From Bacteroides sp. (GTDB lineage: Bacteria; Bacteroidota; Bacteroidia; Bacteroidales; Muribaculaceae), in NCBI GenBank assembly GCA_014801655.1, contig JAAVDT010000059.1:629-5724 (forward strand): a stretch of 5,096 nucleotides of DNA, written 5' to 3'. The position numbers and the translations under genes are program-made. The notes beneath the pieces were generated by a model. That model was given only the letters and a program-made list of their open reading frames with translations, ran no database searches and had not been told where the DNA came from. This document shows, piece after piece, positions 1 to 5,096 of the stretch; the stretch's first letter is position 1, and each line of letters begins with the position of its first letter.

Positions 1-2
1 GG

Positions 3-857
3 TTAGTGGCGGGAGGTGGTGTCGGCTACGGTGGCGAGCTGGGTGCGGGCTACTTGGAGCTGTCGTTGCCATTTTTCGGATTCGAGGCGGAGGGCTTTGT
101 CGTTGTTGGCGGCGGCGACGAGGCCGTAGCAGGATGTGAGGGAGCGGCGCTGGGTGTCGCTCAGCGGCATGGTGTGGTTGCCGGAGTCGCCACGGAAGCG
201 GATGGTGATGGGTTGGTCGCGATGCTGCTCGACAAATTGGGCGATGGGTGCTGATTCAGTCTCGGTGAAGGTGATGGTCTGGCAGGAGGAGTGGCGGGTG
301 GAGCGTTCGCCGTCGAATTTCACGACGGGGGTGGAGGCGGATTGTCCGTCGGGGGTTTCAACGCTGACGGAGGTCAGTCCGATCGGTTTGGGGCAGGAGG
401 CTACGAAGTAGAAGTGATAGTCGGGCGACACGCGGGAGTGGATGCCCGGAGTGGAGAGTACATCGACACCTCGGGAGTCGACTCCGACATAGTAGCCTTC
501 GACGGGATTTTTTTCGAGCGAGAGGGCGCTTCGAAGCGAATCTCCGCGATAGGCGTTGAGTGCGAGCAGGGAGTCGATGGCCGATATGCGGAGGGCGGCA
601 AGGCGTTCAATGACCTGAGGCTTGAGGAGGCGACACTGCTTGCGGATGTCGATGGCGCGTGGATAGGCCGTGTCGATGGAGTCGATCAGAGAGAGCGACT
701 GCTCGTAGTGGCCGGCGTTGAATGCGTCGGAGGCTTGCGCATAAAGCGATTCGGCCTCGGAGGATGTCGAGCCGGAGGAGCAAGAGGCTATGATTGATGA
801 GAGCAAGATGGTGGCGGAGCCGAGGAGCAGGGGGAGTTTAATTGGTGCGTTGAACAT
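3..857 (-). CDS. Predicted lipoprotein with TPR-like N-terminal region, unknown function
   Basis: A complete 284-residue protein with an ATG start and TAA stop. Residues 1-25 form a lipoprotein signal peptide: Lys7, a hydrophobic stretch (8-24), then a lipobox Ile-Ala-Ser-Cys with Cys26 as the predicted lipidated residue, followed by a Ser/Thr-rich linker (27-34). Residues 35-65 (AESLYAQASDAFNAGHYEQS and onward to AYP) look like one TPR-type helical hairpin; residues 70-115 are also probably helical. Residues 120-225 look beta-rich and contain Cys155 and Cys192. The last ~35 residues are charged and possibly coiled-coil. It should sit in the cell envelope, facing the periplasm or anchored in the outer membrane; no enzymatic motif is visible. 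Its start lies inside the 3' end of relA (20-nt overlap in another frame), with an AAAAGG-like purine stretch upstream, so translation is probably coupled to relA. Lipoprotein call is confident; role is unknown. Confidence 0.85.
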   Translation of the reverse strand: MFNAPIKLPLLLGSATILLSSIIASCSSGSTSSEAESLYAQASDAFNAGHYEQSLSLIDSIDTAYPRAIDIRKQCRLLKPQVIERLAALRISAIDSLLALNAYRGDSLRSALSLEKNPVEGYYVGVDSRGVDVLSTPGIHSRVSPDYHFYFVASCPKPIGLTSVSVETPDGQSASTPVVKFDGERSTRHSSCQTITFTETESAPIAQFVEQHRDQPITIRFRGDSGNHTMPLSDTQRRSLTSCYGLVAAANNDKALRLESEKWQRQLQVARTQLATVADTTSRH

Positions 858-3060
858 TTTTTACGCCTTTTACGGTTTGAATTTTTTTGATGAGGTCTTC
901 GAGAATCTTTTTGCTTTCGACACCTACAACGAGGTAGCCGTGGAAGAGGCCGTCGTGGGAGTCGATGGAGATGCTGCGCAGAGAGGCGCGGCTCTCTTTT
1001 GAGATTATTGATGTGATGTTGGTGACGATGCCGATGTCGTCGGTGCCCACGACGCTTAGTGTCGACACGAAGTGGGAGCCGGCTTTGCCTGACCATCGGG
1101 TGGCGATGGTGCGATAGGGGTATTTTTCAAAAATATGGGGGGCGTTGGGGCATGATGTGCGGTGGATCTTGATGACGCCTTCGGAGGATATGAAGCCGAA
1201 CACATCGTCGCCAAAAATCGGGTTGCAGCATTTGGCCAGCTTGTAGTTTACACCTTTCACTCCGTCGCCAATCACGAGCACATCATCGCTCTGGCCGGAG
1301 GAATCGGCTGCGTCGGCGGGCTGCTGAAACACAAATTCTTCGGCAGAACGAACCTCGGCGGCGGGGGATTCGACGGCGGCGTTGATCTGAAGATAGAGGT
1401 CGATGACATCGTTAGGCTCAAGCTGAGTGTCGGCAATGGCATTGTAGAATTCGGTCACCGTTTTGTAGCCGAGCTTCTTGATGGTTTTCATCAGCGATGA
1501 CTCGTCGGGCTCGATCTTGCGATTTTTGAAGCGGCGCTGGAGCAGCTCTTTTGCCAGTTCGGCTCGGCGGTTGTTGATTTCGTTGATGGTCTGGCGGATT
1601 TTGTTTCGTGCCTTTGAGGTGACCACCATCGAGAGCCAGTCGATTTTGGGCTGCTGGGTGGAGGAGGTCAGAATCTCAACCGTGTCGCCGCTTCGCAGCT
1701 TATAGTTGAGCTTTACGCTGCGGCCGTCGACACGACCGCCCACGCAGGTGCAACCCAGGCGGGAGTGGATGAGGAATGCGAAGTCGAGCAGCGAAGCGCC
1801 GAGGGGGAGCTTGTAGAGGTCGCCTTTGGGGGTGAACACGAACACCTCCTTGCTGTAGAGGTCCATGTTGAGATTTTTCATCAGCGTCATGGGGCTCGAC
1901 TCGGTGTCTTCGAGAATGTCGCGGACGTGGTTCATCCATGTGTCGAGGTCGTTTTCGCTCTTGATACCTTTGTATTTCCAGTGGGCGGCAATGCCGGTTT
2001 CTGCGATTTCGTCCATTCGGCGTGAGCGGATCTGCACTTCAACCCATTTGTCCTGCGGGCCGAGCACGGTGATGTGGAGCGATTCATAGCCGTTGGATTT
2101 CGGCACCGAGAGCCAGTCTTTCAGTCGGCTCGGGTTGGGTTGATACATGTCGGTGACAATGGAATATGCGAGCCAACATTCGCTGCGTTCATGTTCGCGG
2201 TCGACGTCGAGGATGATGCGTATGGCGAAGAGGTCGTAGATTTGCTCCACATCGTTGTGTTGCTTCATCATCTTGTTCCAGATGGAATAGATGGACTTGG
2301 TGCGACCTTTGATTTCAAATTTCAGACCGGCGCGGATGAGGGCATCGCGCACGGGTTTGATGAATGATTCGATGTAGGCGTCGCGTGAGCGCTTAGTGGC
2401 ATTGAGTTTTCCGGCGATGCGGGTGAACATGTCGCGGTTGGTGTATTTGAGCGACATATCTTCGAGTTCGCCTTTGATTTTGTAGAGGCCGAGGCGATGG
2501 GCGAGCGGAGCGTAGAGGTAGCTTGCCTCCATGGCAGTCTGATGCACCATGGACTGGTCGGGATGGTGGTTGATGGCGCGCATCACTACGAGTCGGTCGA
2601 CAATCATGATGATGATCACGCGGATATCGCGCGCGAGTGTCAGCATCAGGTTGCGGAAATTTTCGGTGGCAATGGCTCCATGACGGTCGTAGAGTTCCTG
2701 AATGTTTTTCAGGCCTTCAACGAGAGTGGCAATGTCGTCGTCGAAATCCTCACGCAGTTTTTCGAGCGATATTCCGCCGGCCTGAAAGAGGGGGAAAAGC
2801 AGAATGGCGATAACCATGTTGCGGTCAGGGGCTATGTTGCGGCAGAGTTCGGCGGCGGTCATCATGCTGATCCACACACGGCTTATGCCTCCGATGTCGG
2901 ATGCGTTGGAGCCCTCGCCTTCGGGGGTGGCTGAGTCATAAGTTTTGTAGGCCGCCTTGATAGCCGCCACGTCGGCAGGATTGGTCAGCGACGCGGCCTG
3001 ACGCAGCAGATGGCGCAGGGCTGCGGGAATATCGTTGTTTTTTATTGCGTTATGAGGCAT
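838..3060 (-). CDS. relA: RelA/SpoT-family (p)ppGpp synthetase, hydrolase-inactive
   Basis: A 740-residue long RSH protein that transfers pyrophosphate from ATP to GTP or GDP to make (p)ppGpp, normally on stalled ribosomes. Numbering is from the ATG at 3060. Residues 15-170 are the HD-hydrolase fold, but the metal-binding His-Asp is Phe-Pro (LLFPLFQAGG, FP at 89-90), the following Glu-Asp is also gone, and the later RLHNMR motif reads RLVVMR. Hydrolysis is therefore unlikely. The synthetase domain (about 200-365) is intact: GRTKSIYSIW from 252, YDLFAIR with Asp276, RLKDWLSVPKSNGYESLH from 312, and VEVQIRS with Glu341. TGS lies at about 404-466, a helical region follows, the zinc-finger-like CC (611-612) with His633 and Cys637 comes next, and ACT spans about 665-738. 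Length is normal. A TTG at 3117 would add 19 residues but lies across the promoter, so I chose the ATG. The next gene overlaps its stop. Confidence 0.95.
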   Translation of the reverse strand: MPHNAIKNNDIPAALRHLLRQAASLTNPADVAAIKAAYKTYDSATPEGEGSNASDIGGISRVWISMMTAAELCRNIAPDRNMVIAILLFPLFQAGGISLEKLREDFDDDIATLVEGLKNIQELYDRHGAIATENFRNLMLTLARDIRVIIIMIVDRLVVMRAINHHPDQSMVHQTAMEASYLYAPLAHRLGLYKIKGELEDMSLKYTNRDMFTRIAGKLNATKRSRDAYIESFIKPVRDALIRAGLKFEIKGRTKSIYSIWNKMMKQHNDVEQIYDLFAIRIILDVDREHERSECWLAYSIVTDMYQPNPSRLKDWLSVPKSNGYESLHITVLGPQDKWVEVQIRSRRMDEIAETGIAAHWKYKGIKSENDLDTWMNHVRDILEDTESSPMTLMKNLNMDLYSKEVFVFTPKGDLYKLPLGASLLDFAFLIHSRLGCTCVGGRVDGRSVKLNYKLRSGDTVEILTSSTQQPKIDWLSMVVTSKARNKIRQTINEINNRRAELAKELLQRRFKNRKIEPDESSLMKTIKKLGYKTVTEFYNAIADTQLEPNDVIDLYLQINAAVESPAAEVRSAEEFVFQQPADAADSSGQSDDVLVIGDGVKGVNYKLAKCCNPIFGDDVFGFISSEGVIKIHRTSCPNAPHIFEKYPYRTIATRWSGKAGSHFVSTLSVVGTDDIGIVTNITSIISKESRASLRSISIDSHDGLFHGYLVVGVESKKILEDLIKKIQTVKGVKNVQRTN

Positions 3061-3086
3061 GATCGGAGACTTTACTTTCCAAAATG

Positions 3087-3118
3087 CAAATTTATTTATA
3101 TTTATTGCCACATCCAAA
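3087..3118 (-). promoter_or_regulatory. Bacteroidota-type promoter of relA
   Basis: On the minus strand a TTTG (3118-3115) is followed after 20 nt by TAAATTTG (3094-3087). This fits the Bacteroidota sigma-factor consensus of TTTG near -33 and TAnnTTTG near -7. Transcription would begin about 5-7 nt further on, leaving a leader of roughly 20 nt before the ATG at 3060. A GGAAAG purine run about 14 nt before the ATG is the only ribosome-binding-site candidate. The match argues that translation starts at 3060 and not at the TTG at 3117, which overlaps the -33 element. Motif match only; the start site has not been measured. Confidence 0.7.
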
Positions 3119-3160
3119 TAATGAGGGTTTAAAAAAGGTTATTTCCCCGGCTAATTGGAT

Positions 3161-3224
3161 AAATTTACAAATTGTCAAGGTGTCAGATTGTCAAGTTGAC
3201 AAATTGATAAATTGATAAAATGAT
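3161..3224. repeat. Degenerate 8-bp tandem array, consensus AAATTG(A/T)(C/T)
   Basis: Eight consecutive 8-bp units keep the same phase: AAATTTAC (3161), AAATTGTC (3169), AAGGTGTC (3177), AGATTGTC (3185), AAGTTGAC (3193), AAATTGAT (3201), AAATTGAT (3209) and AAAATGAT (3217). The first A and fifth T are invariant and the sixth base is G in seven of eight. A diverged unit may precede it (3152-3160) and another follow (3225-3232). Units 3185-3200 contain a perfect 7-bp inverted repeat, TTGTCAA-G-TTGACAA (3188-3202). The array sits between the small-ORF terminator and the relA promoter, starting 43 bp upstream of its -33 element. Its function is unknown: slippage-derived filler, a protein-binding array or a terminator tail are all possible. 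Confidence 0.65.
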
Positions 3225-3276
3225 AAAAATGAGAAGCGGGCGCGCAGAATCGGGGGTGGATTCAGGGCGTCCGCTT
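3214..3276 (-). terminator. Hairpin terminator after the small ORF
   Basis: Two 18-nt arms (3276-3259 and 3251-3234) pair at 15 of 18 positions around a 7-nt loop. The paired blocks are AAGCGG/CCGCTT at the base, CGC/GCG in the middle and GAATC/GATTC near the loop, with A-C, C-C and T-T mismatches. On the minus strand the hairpin is followed by a T-rich stretch (CTCATTTTTATCATTTTATC). This is the expected form of an intrinsic terminator, 24 nt after the stop codon at 3300. It separates the engB unit from relA. The T-tract is interrupted and the stem imperfect, so termination may be partial. Confidence 0.6.
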
Positions 3277-3299
3277 AATGAGTTCAGACGAGCCGACGG

Positions 3300-3449
3300 C
3301 TACATGTTTTTGTCGTCGGTGTTTCGGGGATTGTTGTTGAGGGTCTCGGTGCGTTCTTTTTCGAGACGAGTGTCGGCTTTGTTATCGTCGGCGGCGTTGA
3401 TGTCGGCTCCGGGATAGAAATCGGGAGCTTGTGTTTCTTTTTCTTTCAT
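3300..3449 (-). CDS. Small acidic hypothetical protein, 49 residues
   Basis: An ATG at 3449 opens a 49-codon frame ending in TAG at 3300. The protein begins MKEKETQAPDFYPGADINAA and ends NNNPRNTDDKNM. It has 12 acidic and 8 basic residues, few hydrophobic ones (Phe11, Tyr12, Ile17, Leu29, Leu37), and no signal peptide or membrane segment, so it is probably cytoplasmic and largely disordered. The codons use GCC, GAC, AAC and CGC heavily, like the neighbouring genes. It lies 92 nt after the engB stop with no promoter match in between, and a hairpin terminator follows, which suggests it is the last gene of the rnpB-engB unit. No Shine-Dalgarno sequence is visible, which is common in this phylum. 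I do not recognise the family. The overlapping plus-strand frame at 3220-3417 is a weaker alternative. Confidence 0.6.
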   Translation of the reverse strand: MKEKETQAPDFYPGADINAADDNKADTRLEKERTETLNNNPRNTDDKNM

Positions 3450-3541
3450 AGTTGGTGAGTTGTTTTATGGATTATATCTCTTTAACGCCCGGAGAGGGGG
3501 AAAGGTTTTGGAGAAGGGAGATTATGGAGGGTTATGATGGG

Positions 3542-4174
3542 TTAAGGATTTTCGGACTCGGCGGGGGATTGGGCGTTGGCTACGAGTTGGTTGAGCTGGT
3601 CGATGTAGTCGAGGAGTTCGTCGCGGCCAATGCCTTTTTCGGAGGAGGTGACGAAGATGGGGGGAAGTTCTTCCCAGGTTTCAAGAAGTTGGGCGCAATA
3701 GGCCGAGATGTTTTTCTTTTCTTCGGATTTGCTGAGCTTGTCGGTTTTGGTGAACACGATGCTGAAGGGCACGCCGTTTTCGCCAAGCCAGTTGATGAAC
3801 TCCATGTCGATTTTCTGGGGAGCGTGACGGGAATCGATGAGCACGAAAAGGTTGGTCAGCTCCTCGCGGTTGAGAATGTAGTCTTCGATGATTCGGCGGA
3901 GTTCTTCGCGGGCCGATTTGTTTCGCTGAGCATAGCCATAGCCGGGGAGGTCGACGATATACCAGCTGTCGTTGATGAGGAAGTGGTTGATGAGCATCGT
4001 TTTGCCGGGAGTGGAGGATGTCATGGCGAGACCGTTGCGGCCGGTGAGCATATTGATGAGCGAGGACTTGCCTACGTTTGAACGGCCGATGAAGGCGTAT
4101 TCCGGTTTGTCATGGCGCGGGCATTTGTCGGCGCGGGTGTTGGATATAACGAATTTGGCGGTATTGATGAGCAT
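3542..4174 (-). CDS. engB: Ribosome biogenesis GTP-binding protein EngB (YihA/YsxC)
   Basis: A complete 210-residue TRAFAC-class GTPase of the EngB/YihA/YsxC family, which acts late in assembly of the 50S ribosomal subunit in the cytoplasm and is usually essential. The five G motifs are in order: G1 GRSNVGKSS (30-38), G2 in STPGKT (54-59, Thr55), G3 DLPGYG (75-80), G4 TKTD (142-145) and G5 SSEKG (177-181). The N-terminal segment before G1 ([20 protein letters not shown]) is typical of the family, and the length is close to the usual ~200 residues. The C-terminal tail after about 198 is Pro/Ser/Glu-rich and probably flexible. The ATG at 4174 is the best start because it leaves the normal ~29 residues before G1. 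The gene begins 30 nt after the 3' end of rnpB and lacks a promoter match in that gap, so it may be read from the rnpB promoter or from one inside rnpB. Confidence 0.97.
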   Translation of the reverse strand: MLINTAKFVISNTRADKCPRHDKPEYAFIGRSNVGKSSLINMLTGRNGLAMTSSTPGKTMLINHFLINDSWYIVDLPGYGYAQRNKSAREELRRIIEDYILNREELTNLFVLIDSRHAPQKIDMEFINWLGENGVPFSIVFTKTDKLSKSEEKKNISAYCAQLLETWEELPPIFVTSSEKGIGRDELLDYIDQLNQLVANAQSPAESENP

Positions 4175-4204
4175 GGGAATTGTTCTGAATTTGGTTATAG
4201 AATT

Positions 4205-4217
4205 AAAAAAAGTGCAG
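4205..4217 (-). terminator. rnpB 3' end: P1 strand running into a T-tract
   Basis: The 3' strand of helix P1 (CTGCACTT, 4217-4210) runs directly into a run of T's (seven or more through 4205) on the minus strand. The closing P1 helix pairs across nearly 400 nt, so it is not a classical local hairpin, but the CCGGC-rich 3' region next to a T-run may still act as a weak terminator or a processing point. engB starts only 30 nt later, so some read-through is expected. Confidence 0.4.
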
Positions 4218-4599
4218 CCGGACGATAAGCCGGGTTATGTCGACCACGGACTACCCCGCGCGAGGGGGTTACCAATGGCGTTTCGTCATTTATCTGAGCC
4301 GGATGTTGCCACCACGGCTTTAGCAGCCTACCCCCCGACAATGGGCGAGCAACCCTTAAATGCCGGTATACTTGGCCTTGCAACCCATAAGGCGTGCGGC
4401 GCGGCATATCACTATGTCGCCCGGTGAGCTCTTACCTCACCTTTTCACCCTTACCCACACGAGTGCGGGCGGTTGTTTTCTGTCACGCTACTCTGCTGTT
4501 GCCAACAGCTTCCCGTTAAGAAGTATGGTGCTCTGTGTTGCCCGGACTTTCCTCACGCCGCGAAAAGGCGGCGAGCGACGAAATGCCCGACTGCACTTG
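4205..4599 (-). ncRNA. rnpB: RNase P RNA, bacterial type A
   Basis: About 395 nt encoding the catalytic RNA of RNase P, which cuts the 5' leader from precursor tRNAs. On the minus strand the conserved GAGGAAAGTCCGGGC is at 4554-4540, ACAGAA at 4483-4478, AGAGCTCACCGG at 4432-4421 and AACCCGGCTTATC near 4236-4224. The P4 core helix forms between AAGTCCGGG (4549-4541) and CCCGGCTT (4234-4227), with the conserved bulged U. A GGTAA (4273-4269) at a CCCC/GGGG-type hairpin is the expected L15 site that pairs with tRNA CCA. The ends close as P1: AAGTGCAG (4598-4591) pairs with CTGCACTT (4217-4210), extended through CGG. The usual 3' ACAGAA before the P4 strand reads ACATAA here (4240-4235). Boundaries are set by P1 and may be off by a few bases. 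Any protein frames called here are spurious. Confidence 0.96.
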
Positions 4600-4604
4600 A
4601 TGTG

Positions 4605-4637
4605 CAAAGTTACGAAATTATTTTGAGGAGAGGAAAA
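4605..4637 (-). promoter_or_regulatory. Promoter of rnpB
   Basis: TAACTTTG (4612-4605, minus strand) fits the Bacteroidota -7 consensus TAnnTTTG. It lies 6 nt before the first paired base of P1, so transcription would begin at about 4600-4598, matching the predicted RNA 5' end. The -33 element is weaker: TTTT at 4637-4634 with a 21-nt spacer. The promoter fills the gap between the ndh stop (4638) and rnpB. Confidence 0.65.
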
Positions 4638-5096
4638 TTATTTTTCACCCCAGCGCCATTTGAGGGGGAAGCGTGACGGAGCGAGGAGGATGCGCAGGGA
4701 GGTGCCATAGTTGAAATAGCCCCACACCCAGTCGATGAGCACGGAAATTTTGTTTCTCATTCCGAGAATTGAAATCAGGTGGACAAACATCCAGGCGAGC
4801 CACGCAAAGAAGCCCCGGAGGTGGGTGTGGCCGATGTCGGCTACGGCTCGGTTGCGACCGATCGTGGCCATGGTGCCTTTGTCGCGATATTTAAAGGGGC
4901 GGCTAAATGAGCCTCGATTGAGATTGGCAGCGAGAGTGCGGCCTTGCTGAATGGCCACTTGCGCGAGCTGCGGATGTCCGCCGGGATAGTCGGCAGTTGT
5001 CATTATGCAGATGTCGCCGAGGGCAAACACGCAGTCGTCCATGCCCTTGACGCGATTGAACTCATCGACTTCGATGCGGCCTCCGCGACCGAGAGG
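4638..5096 (-). CDS. ndh: Type II NADH dehydrogenase (NDH-2), C-terminal part
   Basis: The frame is open through the window edge at 5096, giving the last 152 residues and a TAA stop; the full family length is usually about 420-450, so roughly two thirds is outside the window. NDH-2 is a single-subunit FAD flavoprotein that passes electrons from NADH to quinone at the inner face of the cytoplasmic membrane without pumping protons. Residues numbered from the edge: GRGGRIEVDEFNRVKG (3-18) followed by VFALGD (23-28) is the FAD-contacting strand and Gly-Asp motif; HPQLAQVAIQQG (41-52) is the conserved AQxAxQxG quinone-site segment; KGTMATIGRNRAVAD follows. Residues about 95-140 are rich in aromatic and hydrophobic residues (GFFAWLAWMFVHLISILG, then VLIDWVWGYF) and should bind the membrane. 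No terminator is seen before the rnpB promoter. A related FAD/NAD(P) oxidoreductase is possible but less likely. Confidence 0.92.
   Translation of the reverse strand, partial: PLGRGGRIEVDEFNRVKGMDDCVFALGDICIMTTADYPGGHPQLAQVAIQQGRTLAANLNRGSFSRPFKYRDKGTMATIGRNRAVADIGHTHLRGFFAWLAWMFVHLISILGMRNKISVLIDWVWGYFNYGTSLRILLAPSRFPLKWRWGEK

Noticed and set aside
291..797. 168-codon plus-strand frame opposite the lipoprotein gene
   Set aside because: Its product is Gly/Val/Asp-rich in the pattern expected from the reverse strand of a GC-rich gene. The minus-strand frame has a signal peptide and lipobox.
3220..3417. 65-codon plus-strand frame between relA and engB
   Set aside because: It starts in the AT-rich array, crosses the terminator hairpin, is Arg/Ser-rich, and opposes the better small minus-strand frame. 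No plus-strand promoter was seen.
3450..3541. Possible promoter or hairpin in the engB-small ORF gap (TATAAT-like string and a purine-rich plus-strand tract)
   Set aside because: TATAAT is not the Bacteroidota promoter consensus, no TAnnTTTG is present, and the purine-rich stretch has no self-complementary partner.
3452..4081. 209-codon plus-strand frame opposite engB
   Set aside because: engB carries all five GTPase motifs on the minus strand; the plus-strand product is a low-complexity Gly/Glu/Val/Phe mirror of it.
3972..4626. Several plus- and minus-strand frames over 4195-4626
   Set aside because: They fall across RNase P RNA, whose conserved blocks and P4 pairing explain the sequence.
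1..5096. Mobile element, CRISPR array, tRNA, toxin-antitoxin or defence genes
   Set aside because: No transposase or integrase motifs, terminal inverted repeats, spaced direct repeats or tRNA-like folds were found. All supported genes are core housekeeping functions or their neighbours.

Overview
The window reads as an ordinary chromosomal housekeeping segment from a Bacteroidota bacterium, most likely order Bacteroidales (possibly a Muribaculaceae-like gut lineage; the family guess is weak). Three things support this. The promoter-like elements fit the Bacteroidota TTTG / TAnnTTTG consensus. The RelA homologue has the ruined hydrolase motif and other features I recall from Bacteroidales RelA. 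Shine-Dalgarno signals are poor and coding DNA is GC-rich while spacers are AT-rich. Every supported gene lies on the minus strand, so transcription runs from high to low coordinates.

Layout, in order of transcription: (1) 5096-4638, the C-terminal third of a type II NADH dehydrogenase (ndh), cut by the window edge. (2) 4599-4205, the RNase P RNA gene rnpB, with its own promoter just after the ndh stop. (3) 4174-3542, the ribosome-assembly GTPase EngB (YihA/YsxC), 30 nt after rnpB. (4) 3449-3300, a 49-codon small ORF of unknown function, followed by a hairpin terminator. (5) An AT-rich spacer with a degenerate 8-bp tandem array (about 3161-3224). (6) 3060-838, a long RSH-family (p)ppGpp synthetase, relA, behind a good promoter. 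(7) 857-3, a predicted lipoprotein whose start overlaps the end of relA by 20 nt.

The genes form two likely transcription units after ndh: rnpB-engB-small ORF, and relA-lipoprotein. The first joins RNA processing with 50S subunit assembly. The second makes the stringent-response alarmone. RelA keeps its synthetase residues but has lost the HD hydrolase residues, so a separate hydrolase must exist elsewhere in the genome.

I see no mobile element, CRISPR array, tRNA, defence system or obviously new system. The items most worth a second look are the 8-bp tandem array upstream of relA, the unannotated-size small ORF, and the mixed motif signature of RelA.
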